NCBI GenBank assembly: GCA_964570585.1
Contig: CAZMYR010000020.1
Coordinates: 1-29,655 of the forward strand
Length of the DNA: 29,655 nt
Reading direction: 5' to 3'
Source: G020354945 sp964570585
Lineage (GTDB): Bacteria; Omnitrophota; Gorgyraeia; JABMRG01; JAFGKX01
The notes under the pieces are model-generated. The model did not search any database and was not told the DNA's origin. It worked only from the letters and a program-made list of their open reading frames with translations. The position numbers and the translations under genes are program-made. Positions 13,863 to 21,350 of this stretch are shown here, in pieces; within the stretch, counting starts at the first letter, position 1; every line of letters starts with the position of its first letter.

Positions 13863-14537
13863 TCACCTCCTATGTCTTTCCCACCGGGCGCTTTTAACTC
13901 CTTCTAACTTCATTGCATCTTCTATTATAATATCATATTGCCCCGGAGTCAAAAGTTTTAAATCGAAACTATAAACAACATTTTGATTGTCTAATTTTCT
14001 TATTTGAAAATCACGCATTTGAGTATTGTAATTGGAGAGCAAATTTTTTACATTCTGCAAATTCATAATATCCGGCTTAGATTCAACCACCAGGGTATCA
14101 TATACACTTTTTCTTGAGATCTTTGCTTCCAACCTAGTAAGTAAATATAAACATGCAAATATAATAGCCGATGTAATTATTGCAGCCCAATAAAAACCTG
14201 AACCAACAGCCAGACCTACGCCGGCAATTGCCCAAAGACTGGCAGCAGTCGTAAGACCTCTAACAGTTGCACCAAATCTTATTATAGTGCCTGCCCCTAA
14301 AAATCCGATACCTGTTACAACCCCTGCCGCTATCCTTGCCGGGTCAAGCGCAGCAGTGCCTTTGTAGATATCAAACATATGCATTGAAGTAAGCATTATA
14401 AGACAAGAACCGATGCATACTAATATATGGGTCCTGAAACCAGCTGCCTTTTCATGTCTTTCTCTCTCAAATCCTACTATCCCACCTAAAATAGTAGCTA
14501 AAATTAACCTGAATAATACTTGAATTGCTCCAATCAT
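13863..14537 (-). CDS. MgtC/SapB-family membrane protein
   Basis: The 224-residue product has the MgtC family core: LATILGGIVGFERERHEKAAGFRTHILVCIGSCLIML, ARIAAGVVTGIGFLGAGTII and RGLTTAASLWAIAGVGLAVGSGFYW, with about four membrane helices in the first 150 residues. A soluble C-terminal ACT-like domain follows (about 155-222). Family members are inner-membrane proteins linked to magnesium limitation and, in MgtC itself, inhibition of the F1Fo ATPase; the role of this branch is unknown. ATG 14537 has GGAGG with an 8-nt spacer; the upstream GTG would lie inside the ribosome site. It is the first gene after a predicted promoter and leads the bactofilin cluster. Confidence 0.9.
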   Translation of the reverse strand: MIGAIQVLFRLILATILGGIVGFERERHEKAAGFRTHILVCIGSCLIMLTSMHMFDIYKGTAALDPARIAAGVVTGIGFLGAGTIIRFGATVRGLTTAASLWAIAGVGLAVGSGFYWAAIITSAIIFACLYLLTRLEAKISRKSVYDTLVVESKPDIMNLQNVKNLLSNYNTQMRDFQIRKLDNQNVVYSFDLKLLTPGQYDIIIEDAMKLEGVKSARWERHRR

Positions 14538-14554
14538 AAGCAACACCTCCGATT

Positions 14555-14583
14555 ATTATATACAACAACCACCTAAAAAGCAA
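14555..14583 (-). promoter_or_regulatory. Sigma70-type promoter of the mgtC-bactofilin cluster
   Basis: TATAAT (14560-14555, perfect) with TTGCTT (14583-14578) 17 nt upstream on the minus strand. The predicted start point is about 11 nt before ATG 14537, leaving a very short leader that still contains GGAGG. This makes the mgtC, bactofilin, HTH, PDZ and HAMP genes a separate operon from tsaD. Confidence 0.6.
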
Positions 14584-14640
14584 TGGCAGCGACCGAAATT
14601 GAGCTTTGGGTATTGTAAGCGAAATATTAGAAATTTATAA

Positions 14641-14888
14641 AGATTTTGTGTGTTTATCGGAGCGACTCCTCAATAAGAGCGAAGAGTATTGTGAGCGAGG
14701 CATCAGAAATTTTCCGCCAAATGTACTTTTAGGACTTACGATGAGTGAGTGGCGGAACTGACTCGCTACTTTCTAGCTAAAGAATTCCGCCAAACGAACG
14801 AGTCGTAAGTCCAAAAGTACGACGAAAAATTTCAGCCGAGCGAACAATGCTCAAGCTCGCGACAAGCGGAGATAAGCACACAAAATCT
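14641..14888. repeat. Nested palindromic element, family A, copy 2 (tsaD-mgtC gap)
   Basis: The 356-nt gap between mgtC and tsaD holds the promoter above and this 248-bp element, no gene. Its shells from outside in are: AGATTTTGTGTG.TTATC and complement; GAGTATTGTGAGCGAGGC..AGAAATTT facing AAATTTCAGCCGAGCGAACA; GTACTTTTAGGACTTACGA facing TCGTAAGTCCAAAAGTAC; and TGGCGGAA facing TTCCGCCA. The right end is 5 nt from the tsaD stop. About 40 bp left of it are shared with the copy at 5137. Confidence 0.88.
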
Positions 14889-14893
14889 TACTG

Positions 14894-15976
14894 TTAGTCC
14901 CGTGAACAATACCCCAGCCCCAAGTTTGGCTCGGCGTCAAGCGAATAATCGCTGCGAACACCCTCTTTATAAAGCCTGTATCCTGCTCCTGCTACCATAG
15001 CAGCATTATCTGTGCAGAGAGCATCTTTAGGAAATAATACTTCTATTCCTTCGGCCTTTGCTCTATCTTTAAGCATTGCCTGTAGTGTCTTATTGGTGCT
15101 TACTCCTCCACCGACTAAAAGCTGCTTCGACTTTTCTTGAATGCAGGCACTAATAGCCTTATCAACTATAACATCAAAGATTGCCTTTTGAAAACTAGCG
15201 CATACATCATTGAGTTCGTAGTTCGTAGTTCGTAGTTCGTAGTTCGTATTGTTTCTGACATAGTAGAGTAAGGCGGTTTTTACGCCGCTGAAACTAAAAT
15301 CAAAAGATCCTTTTTCTAAATAAGCCCTTGGGAAATCTATGGCGTGCGGATTCCCTTTCTCTGCCTCTTTTTCTATTAAAGGGCCTCCGGGAAATCCGAG
15401 CTTTAATACTTTTGCTGTCTTATCGAAGGCCTCACCGCAAGCATCATCTCTTGTCTGCCCGAGCAATTTGACATTATTATAACCTGAAACCGAAACTAAA
15501 ACCGTATGCCCTCCGGAGACCACCAGCCCCACGCATGGAAATTTTATTCTTGCGTCATTCATCCCGTTAGAAGGTTCTTTATCGCCTTTGGAATTTAGAC
15601 TTCTAACGGGATTCATCATAGCGGAATATATATGTGCATATAAATGATTAACTCCGATCAGTGGAATCGATAAGGAATAACTTAATGCTTTCGCAATCGA
15701 TATTCCTATTAATAATGCACCTGTCAAGCCGGGGCCATAGGTTACAGCTATAAGTTCGATCTCATTGAATTTGGCCTTCGCTGCGTCAAGCCCTTCTTTA
15801 ATAACATAATTGATACATTCTAAATGATATCTGCAAGCTATCTCAGGAACAATGCCCCCATATTTTTTGTGTAGGTCCAGGCTGGAAGCAATTTCGTTCG
15901 ATAGGATATTGACACCGTCTCTCACCACAGAAGCAGACGTCTCATCGCAAGAGGTCTCTATTCCGAGTACTAACAT
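14894..15976 (-). CDS. tsaD: tRNA N6-threonylcarbamoyladenosine transferase TsaD, with two repeat-encoded inserts
   Basis: TsaD moves the threonylcarbamoyl group from TC-AMP to A37 of ANN-decoding tRNAs. It keeps the ASKHA-type motifs: LGIETSCDETSASVV, YGPGLTGALLIGISIAKAL, the metal-ligand pair His111/His115 in GVNHLYAHI, VVSGGHTVLV, FSFSGVKTALLYY, LLVGGGVSTN and LCTDNAAMVAGAGY. ATG 15976 gives the canonical MLVLGIETS start; the longer reading to 16030 adds 18 residues over the gene junction. Two insertions are in frame. One is about 20 residues (NPVRSLNSKGDKEPSNGM) from a palindrome right after the metal-binding helix. The other is YELRTTNYEL from a heptamer tandem repeat. Both are probably surface loops, since all catalytic motifs survive. 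It follows the deacetylase gene by 25 nt. Confidence 0.95.
   Translation of the reverse strand: MLVLGIETSCDETSASVVRDGVNILSNEIASSLDLHKKYGGIVPEIACRYHLECINYVIKEGLDAAKAKFNEIELIAVTYGPGLTGALLIGISIAKALSYSLSIPLIGVNHLYAHIYSAMMNPVRSLNSKGDKEPSNGMNDARIKFPCVGLVVSGGHTVLVSVSGYNNVKLLGQTRDDACGEAFDKTAKVLKLGFPGGPLIEKEAEKGNPHAIDFPRAYLEKGSFDFSFSGVKTALLYYVRNNTNYELRTTNYELNDVCASFQKAIFDVIVDKAISACIQEKSKQLLVGGGVSTNKTLQAMLKDRAKAEGIEVLFPKDALCTDNAAMVAGAGYRLYKEGVRSDYSLDAEPNLGLGYCSRD
15214..15248. repeat. Heptanucleotide tandem repeat (GTTCGTA x5) inside tsaD
   Basis: Five perfect copies of GTTCGTA. Slippage by one unit would shift the tsaD frame. The unit resembles the GTTGTAA repeat in prmC (both contain AGTT followed by a GTA/CGT trimer), so the two tracts may belong to one class of short tandem repeat. 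Confidence 0.95.
15561..15612. repeat. Palindromic element inserted in frame in tsaD
   Basis: 52 bp with perfect 13-bp inverted ends (ATCCCGTTAGAAG and CTTCTAACGGGAT). It is translated as part of NPVRSLNSKGDKEPSNGM between HLYAHIYSAM and ARIKFPCVG of TsaD, a position where homologues have no such segment. Confidence 0.88.
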
Positions 15977-16001
15977 TTTCAGTTTAAAAGGTTTCAACGT
16001 G

Positions 16002-16760
16002 CTACTTTGATAATTCAGAAACGAAAACAAATCTCACTTTATCTTTTAATGCCGGGGCTAATTCTTTAATAACTTCGAGTGTCTTAACCCTATCATGCCC
16101 TGTGCCCACCGCATATCCCCGCTTTTTTGCTATCTCTATGAGTTTTTGCAGTTGTCCTTTTATGTAATTGATATTATTAACTCCGTCTAAAAAAACATCT
16201 CTTTTAATGAATTTGACTTTAAGCTCCGAGGCTATCTCTTCACATACAGAATCTTTACAGGCAACGCTATCATAAAAAAAGAGTCTCTTTTTCTTAACCT
16301 GTTTTAAAAATATATTCATCTTCTCTGAATCTGCAGTAAATCTTGAACCCATATGATTGGAAACCCCCCTTACTCCCGGAACGCTACTTAAAGCTTTAAG
16401 AAAAATAGAAGCTATTTCTTCTTCACCCATACTCGTGGTAACGGTGTCTTTTTCCAATCTAAGAAAGTAGCCACTGGGTTCCATGGGCATATGCAATATT
16501 GCCTCTCGTTTTTTTGAGTTAGACTCTTTTGCTATTTCTTTAGAATATTTAAGATTCGGTAAAATTGCCAGGGTGATCGGTATATCTATTGAACGAAGGA
16601 GATTAATATTGTTGAGATTATAGCCCCAATCGTCTATAACCAATGCTACTTTAGGAAGGTGACTTTGCTGCAATAAATGATAAAAATACCTAAAAGAGAA
16701 AACAGCTATTATTGTTATTAAGACTATGCATATAGAAACCAAAATGTATTTTAGTTTCAT
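16002..16760 (-). CDS. Divergent polysaccharide deacetylase family protein (YibQ-like)
   Basis: The 252-residue product has one N-terminal membrane helix (YILVSICIVLITIIAVFSF) and an extracytoplasmic domain matching the divergent polysaccharide deacetylase family (Pfam Polysacc_deac_2). Visible blocks are VALVIDDWGYN, ITLAILPNLKYS, AILHMPMEP, GVSNHMGSRFTAD, LFFYDS, RDVFLDG and GTGHDR, with the Asp/His residues expected for metal binding. The biochemical activity of this branch is not well established. The start overlaps the ctpA stop (ATGA). Pairing with a CtpA-type protease matches the envC-ctpA-yibQ neighbourhood of many diderm bacteria, pointing to cell-wall remodelling. EnvC itself is not here. 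Confidence 0.9.
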   Translation of the reverse strand: MKLKYILVSICIVLITIIAVFSFRYFYHLLQQSHLPKVALVIDDWGYNLNNINLLRSIDIPITLAILPNLKYSKEIAKESNSKKREAILHMPMEPSGYFLRLEKDTVTTSMGEEEIASIFLKALSSVPGVRGVSNHMGSRFTADSEKMNIFLKQVKKKRLFFYDSVACKDSVCEEIASELKVKFIKRDVFLDGVNNINYIKGQLQKLIEIAKKRGYAVGTGHDRVKTLEVIKELAPALKDKVRFVFVSELSK

Positions 16761-18025
16761 TTTTTGCCAAATGCCCTATATACATTAATACCTTTCAGCA
16801 ATTCAATGGCAGATTTTATCTGATTATCCTTCTTTAGCCCATCAGCCCTGGATATTTTTTCATGTTCAAGCCTCTTAAAAATGCCCTTGGGTTTTTCTTT
16901 CTCTACAACAGGCGCGACCCTTTCGATCAAAACATCAGGTGCAACGCCGCTTTTATGTATCTGTTCGCCGGCAGGGGTGTAATATTTGCTGGTGGTCAGC
17001 CTGAGGGCTGAGCCGTCGCTTAATGGTACGACCGTTTGAACAGAACCTTTGCCAAAAGTGGGTGTACCCAATATTATGCCTCTTTTATTATCCTTTATTG
17101 CTGCTGCTACTATCTCAGAGGCGCTGGCACTACCCTTGTTGGCCAATATCACCATAGGAAAATCCAGGCGCGGCCTTTTATTTTTTGATTTAAATATTTT
17201 TTCTTGAGCCTTAACTCTTCCTTTTATAGATACTATTACCGTACCCTTCGGCAAAAATTTTTCTGATACACCTATCGAAGCATCTAAAAGCCCGCCCGGG
17301 TTATTTCTCAAATCCAATATAAGAGCAGAAAATTTTTCTTTCTCCAACTTTCGCAATGCCTTTTCCAAATCCTTGGGAGTTCTTTGCTGAAAATCTGTTA
17401 TCCTTACATATCCGATACCATCTTCCAGGATTAACGCATCTTTAACTGCAGCTATTTTTATAAGGGCTCTCTTAATAGTGTAATCCCGCAATCTTTCTTC
17501 TCCTTCTCGCATTATAGTCAGGATAACTTCAGTGCCTGGCTTACCGCGCATTCTCTTGACAGCATCGTCAAGGCTAAAATCCTTTGTCGACTCATCGTTA
17601 ATCTTTATTATTTTATCATCCGGCATCAATCCTGCTTTATAAGCCGGCGTATCCTCTAACGGCGTTACTATTGTCAATAAATTATCTCGAATGGTTATCT
17701 CAATGCCCAAGCCTCCAAATTCTCCGCCGGTATCTATCTTTATCTCTTCGAATTTTTCAGGGGTAAGAAAATCACTATGTAAATCTAAAGACCTCAACAT
17801 TCCTTTTAAGGCGCCGTATACCAAATTCTTTGGGTCTACTTCGTCTACATAATTTGCATTTATTATAGTTATAGTATCAGCAAATAACTCCAGCTGGTTA
17901 TATACATCCTCCCTGGTTAAAGGAGTAGGTTCTTCCGGCTCTTTAGGTATGGCATCATCCGGATACACGCAAATACAAAAAATAGACAATATAATAATTA
18001 AAAAATACACTTTGATATTTCTCAT
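16757..18025 (-). CDS. ctpA: C-terminal processing peptidase, S41 family
   Basis: A periplasmic serine protease that trims or degrades envelope proteins from their C-termini. It has a signal peptide or anchor (1-20, YFLIIILSIFCICVY), a helical segment, a PDZ domain (about 100-175, GGLGIEI, AGLMPDDKIIKIND) and the S41 catalytic domain. Catalytic residues are visible: Ser301 in NKGSASASEIVAAAI and Lys326 in PTFGKGSVQTVV, 25 residues apart as in E. coli Prc. The 422-residue length is typical of the CtpA/CtpB class. The ATG has GGAGG at 7-nt spacing and overlaps the gatB stop. The YibQ-like gene follows in a 4-nt overlap, so both are probably made together. Confidence 0.95.
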   Translation of the reverse strand: MRNIKVYFLIIILSIFCICVYPDDAIPKEPEEPTPLTREDVYNQLELFADTITIINANYVDEVDPKNLVYGALKGMLRSLDLHSDFLTPEKFEEIKIDTGGEFGGLGIEITIRDNLLTIVTPLEDTPAYKAGLMPDDKIIKINDESTKDFSLDDAVKRMRGKPGTEVILTIMREGEERLRDYTIKRALIKIAAVKDALILEDGIGYVRITDFQQRTPKDLEKALRKLEKEKFSALILDLRNNPGGLLDASIGVSEKFLPKGTVIVSIKGRVKAQEKIFKSKNKRPRLDFPMVILANKGSASASEIVAAAIKDNKRGIILGTPTFGKGSVQTVVPLSDGSALRLTTSKYYTPAGEQIHKSGVAPDVLIERVAPVVEKEKPKGIFKRLEHEKISRADGLKKDNQIKSAIELLKGINVYRAFGKK

Positions 18026-19488
18026 TTTGCTCCCTCCAGTTCTTCTTTTAAAAGTTCATTTACCATAGCCGGGTTGGCTTTTCCCTTTGTGGCTCTCATA
18101 ACCTGGCCGACCAAAAAGGTTATTGCCGTTGCCTTTCCCTTTTTATAATCTCCCGCAGCCTGCGGATTTCCTTTTAAAACTCTCCCTACAACTTCTTTTA
18201 ATTTTGCTTCATCTGATATCTGAATTAAGCCTTTCATCTTTACTATATCTTCTGCCGGCCTTTTTGATTTAATCATCTCTAAAAGTACTTCTTTTGCAAT
18301 TTTACCGCTGATTCTTCCGTCATCCATCATCTTAAGCATATCTGTCAGATGTTCCGGCGGTAATTGAAATTGCGAGAATTGCAAATTTTTAGAGTTAAGA
18401 TACTTCAGTATTTCAGAGATAAGCCAGTTGGCAATAGTTTTTGGCTCCGAGTATAATTTAACACAACGCTCAAAATATTCTGACATTGCCCTATCTGATA
18501 CTAAAATGTCAACATCATATTCTGAAACGGCATAATTCTGCATAAAGCGGCTCTTTTTCTGATTAGGTAACTCGGACGTTTGATGTCTTATTTTCTCTAT
18601 TAAGGCAGAATCTATCTCGAAAGGGACAAGGTCAGGCTCGGGAAAATATCTGTAATCGTGAGCCTCTTCTTTGGCACGCATAGATTTAGTTATTTTTTTA
18701 TCCGGATTCCATAAGCGAGTCTGCTGTTTAATTTCTTCACCGTCTTCTAATAAATCTATCTGTCTTTTCTGCTCATATTCTAAGGCTGCTTTAACCCCTT
18801 TAAAAGAATTCATATTCTTTAACTCTATCTTGGTTCCAAGTTCTTTTGAGCCGGTAGGCCTTACCGAAATATTTGCATCGCAACGTAGACTCCCTTTTTC
18901 CATATCGCAGTCTGATACATCTAAATATTTAAGTAAATTTTTCAGAGTAATTAAATAAAGATAAGCCTCGTCAGGCGAATTTATGTCAGGCTCGCTAACA
19001 ATCTCAAGCAGGGGCGTGCCGCAACGATTAAAATCCACATAGCTTGCATTTGCCTTCTCGTGTATAAGCTTACCGGCATCTTCTTCCATATGCGCTCTTT
19101 TAATCCCAATTCTTTTTGCTGTGCCATCCTCTTTTAGAATTTCAAGATATCCACTCCTAGAAAGTGGCATATCGTATTGAGAAATCTGGTAATTTTTAGG
19201 CAAATCCGGATAAAAATAATTTTTTCTATCAAATTTCATTTTTCGATTTATCTTACAATTCAAGGCCAGTGCTACCTTTATTGCATAATCTAAAAATTGC
19301 TTATTTAATACCGGCAGCGAACCTGGAAAACCTAAACATACCGGGCATGTAGCGGAATTGGGGTCCAGCCCGAATTCATTTTTGCATCCGCAAAATGCCT
19401 TAGTCATTGTAGCAAGCTGAAGATGCACCTCCAATCCTATTACAGTCTCGTATTGGGGGTTTATAATTTCGGTCTTATTCTTTTCCAT
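18022..19488 (-). CDS. gatB: Asp-tRNA(Asn)/Glu-tRNA(Gln) amidotransferase subunit B
   Basis: GatB binds misacylated tRNA and carries out the kinase and transamidation steps with ammonia from GatA. The 488-residue protein shows YETVIGLEVHLQL, zinc ligands Cys33/Cys35 and Cys48/Cys51 (CGC, CPVC), the KNYFYPDLPKNYQISQYD block, HMEEDAGKLIHE, RCGTPLLEIVSEPD and the tail domain for tRNA (about 335-480, GRISGKIAKEVL, NPAMVNELLKEEL). It overlaps the 3' end of gatA by 28 nt. gatC-gatA-gatB are consecutive, so the complete heterotrimer is encoded here. The organism therefore probably forms Gln-tRNA and/or Asn-tRNA indirectly; I cannot tell from this window whether GlnRS or AsnRS exist elsewhere. Confidence 0.97.
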   Translation of the reverse strand: MEKNKTEIINPQYETVIGLEVHLQLATMTKAFCGCKNEFGLDPNSATCPVCLGFPGSLPVLNKQFLDYAIKVALALNCKINRKMKFDRKNYFYPDLPKNYQISQYDMPLSRSGYLEILKEDGTAKRIGIKRAHMEEDAGKLIHEKANASYVDFNRCGTPLLEIVSEPDINSPDEAYLYLITLKNLLKYLDVSDCDMEKGSLRCDANISVRPTGSKELGTKIELKNMNSFKGVKAALEYEQKRQIDLLEDGEEIKQQTRLWNPDKKITKSMRAKEEAHDYRYFPEPDLVPFEIDSALIEKIRHQTSELPNQKKSRFMQNYAVSEYDVDILVSDRAMSEYFERCVKLYSEPKTIANWLISEILKYLNSKNLQFSQFQLPPEHLTDMLKMMDDGRISGKIAKEVLLEMIKSKRPAEDIVKMKGLIQISDEAKLKEVVGRVLKGNPQAAGDYKKGKATAITFLVGQVMRATKGKANPAMVNELLKEELEGAK

Positions 19489-20960
19489 CTCGCATTCTGC
19501 TGGTATGTATAAGCAGCTCTAAACAAAGTAGGTTCATCAAATGGCTTTCCCATCAGCTGTAATCCAATTGGCAGGCCGTCCTTAGAATATCCGCAGGGTA
19601 TAGATATAGCCGGTATACCCGTTAAATTGGCGGGAATAGTAAATATATCCGAAAGATACATCTGCAACGGGTCTTTCAATTTCTCGCCCAATTTAAAAGC
19701 AGGAGTAGGAGAAGTAGGTGTTAAAATAACATCACAACCTTTAAATGCTTCGTCAAAGTCTCTCTTTATTAGTGTCCTTACCTTTTGAGCCTTTAAATAG
19801 TAAGCGTCGTAATATCCGCTGCTTAATGAATAAGTTCCAAGTATAATACGCCTCTTTGCCTCTTGGCCAAAACCTTCACCTCTGGTCTTCTTATACATAT
19901 TAATTAAAGAGGGGTCATCTTTTCGCAAAGCGTATCGAACACCGTCAAATCTGGCCAGGTTGGAACTTGCTTCAGAGCAGGCAACTATATAGTAGGTTGC
20001 CACTGCATAATCTGTATGGGGCAAGGAGATATCCAGCATTTGTGCGTCTAAATCCTTAAACACCGAAATTGTTTCGTCTACAAACTTCTTTACTTCTTTA
20101 TCCAATCCCTCTATAAAATATTCTTTTGGCAGCCCTATTTTTAGGTCCTTAACATCCTCTTTTAAATATTCTGTATAATCCGGTACAGGCACATTAGCTG
20201 AGGTTGTATCCATGGGGTCGTAACCAGCTATTACATTCATAAGCAATGTTGCATCCTTGACATCCTTGGTAATCGGGCCGATCTGGTCCAAACTGGATGC
20301 AAAGGCAATAAGGCCGTATCTTGAGACCCTTCCATAAGTGGGTTTTAATCCTACCGCACCGCAAAGAGCAGCTGGTTGCCTTATAGAACCTCCTGTATCA
20401 GAACCTAACCCTAATATGGTTTCATCAGCAGAGACTAAAGCTGCTGAACCGCCGCTTGAACCACCGGGTATCCTTTCTAAATCATAAGGATTTTTAGTAG
20501 GCCCATAGCAGGATGTCTCGCATGAGGAACCAAATGCAAACTCATCCATATTGGATTTGCCTATTAGTAATGCATTGGCCGATTTCAACTTAGAAATAAC
20601 CGTAGCGTCATATGGCGGTTTAAAACCATCCAGTATTTTTGAAGAACAGGTTGTCAACTCACCCTTTACGCAAATATTGTCTTTTATAACTATCGGAATT
20701 CCATATAATGAACCCAACCCCTGCGTGCCCAGCTTCTGCGTGCAGGGGCTGGGTGAACCATTGCCTGTTTGTTCGGCTAACTTTTGTGCCCTGTTGTAAA
20801 TATCTCCTTTTTTAAAGTGGGCAAAACCATGGACTTTTCCTTCTATCTGTTCTATCCTGTTAACAATTTCGTCAGTAATTTCTTTAACGGATGTAGAATT
20901 ATTTTTCAGCTTTTCGCGCAATTCGTGCGCTGTTAATTGATACAATTTTGCATTTTGCAT
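19461..20960 (-). CDS. gatA: Asp-tRNA(Asn)/Glu-tRNA(Gln) amidotransferase subunit A, with a repeat insertion
   Basis: GatA is the glutaminase of the GatCAB complex. The amidase-signature Ser-cisSer-Lys machinery is intact: Lys in GIPIVIKDNIC, the serine loop GGSSGGSAALVSADE and the nucleophile region LGSDTGGSIRQPAALCG. The 499-residue length is slightly above the usual 480-490. The excess is at residues 69-83 (NGSPSPCTQKLGTQG), encoded by a 43-bp hairpin and located in the variable linker just before LYGIPIVIKDN. The active-site core is not touched. The ATG at 20960 overlaps the end of gatC and has AAGG nearby. Confidence 0.96.
   Translation of the reverse strand: MQNAKLYQLTAHELREKLKNNSTSVKEITDEIVNRIEQIEGKVHGFAHFKKGDIYNRAQKLAEQTGNGSPSPCTQKLGTQGLGSLYGIPIVIKDNICVKGELTTCSSKILDGFKPPYDATVISKLKSANALLIGKSNMDEFAFGSSCETSCYGPTKNPYDLERIPGGSSGGSAALVSADETILGLGSDTGGSIRQPAALCGAVGLKPTYGRVSRYGLIAFASSLDQIGPITKDVKDATLLMNVIAGYDPMDTTSANVPVPDYTEYLKEDVKDLKIGLPKEYFIEGLDKEVKKFVDETISVFKDLDAQMLDISLPHTDYAVATYYIVACSEASSNLARFDGVRYALRKDDPSLINMYKKTRGEGFGQEAKRRIILGTYSLSSGYYDAYYLKAQKVRTLIKRDFDEAFKGCDVILTPTSPTPAFKLGEKLKDPLQMYLSDIFTIPANLTGIPAISIPCGYSKDGLPIGLQLMGKPFDEPTLFRAAYTYQQNARWKRIRPKL
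20712..20754. repeat. Palindromic insert within gatA
   Basis: 43 bp with 13-bp arms, ACCCAACCCCTGC facing GCAGGGGCTGGGT (one mismatch), and a loop containing GTGCCCAGCTTCTGCGT. It is much richer in GC than its surroundings and is read in frame as a loop before the catalytic lysine segment. No second copy is in this window. Confidence 0.72.
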
Positions 20961-20961
20961 T

Positions 20962-21246
20962 TCATATCACCTTAGGAACCTGAAAAAAACCTTCTTTTGT
21001 AGAAGGGGCGTTTTCAAGCGTATCTTTTCTATCCAGCGACTCTCTTATCTTATCTTCCCTAAAAACATTGAGTATATTCAGTGCATGACTCATGGGTTTT
21101 ATCTTTTTTGTATCTAACCTACTAAGTTTATCCATATATTTAAGTATGCTATTTAGCTGTTCAGAAAAAAGTGCTGTTTCTTTCTTTGAAAGACCAATAC
21201 GGGCAAGATTGGCTACATATTTAAGTTGGTCGGTTTTTATTTTCAT
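20962..21246 (-). CDS. gatC: Asp-tRNA(Asn)/Glu-tRNA(Gln) amidotransferase subunit C
   Basis: GatC is the small clamp that stabilises the GatA-GatB complex. The 94-residue protein has the family N-terminus (VANLARIGLSKKETALFSEQLNSILKYMDKLSRLDT), then the extended belt with PMSHALNILNVFREDKI and the tail STKEGFFQVPKVI. It leads the gatCAB block and its stop is next to the gatA start. A family 1 palindrome lies 10 nt upstream, and only a poor ribosome site is visible before ATG 21246, so the repeat may have displaced the original leader. Confidence 0.94.
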   Translation of the reverse strand: MKIKTDQLKYVANLARIGLSKKETALFSEQLNSILKYMDKLSRLDTKKIKPMSHALNILNVFREDKIRESLDRKDTLENAPSTKEGFFQVPKVI

Positions 21247-21255
21247 ACTAGGTAT

Positions 21256-21350
21256 AGAGACGTTTCCAGTTTCAAAGGGGAAAGTGTCCCCTAACCTGTT
21301 TTCTAATCGCTTTGGGGGACATTTTCCTCTTTGAAACTGGAAACGTTCCT
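21256..21350. repeat. REP-like palindrome, family 1, copy 3 (rsmA 3' end)
   Basis: About 95 bp, same arms and core as at 1408 and 3040, with a loop almost identical to that at 3040 (CCTGTTTTCTAATCGC). The rsmA C-terminus is read into it and stops inside, adding NVSSFKEENVPQSD. The distal arm end is eroded (ACGTTCCT instead of ACGTCTCT). Confidence 0.92.
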
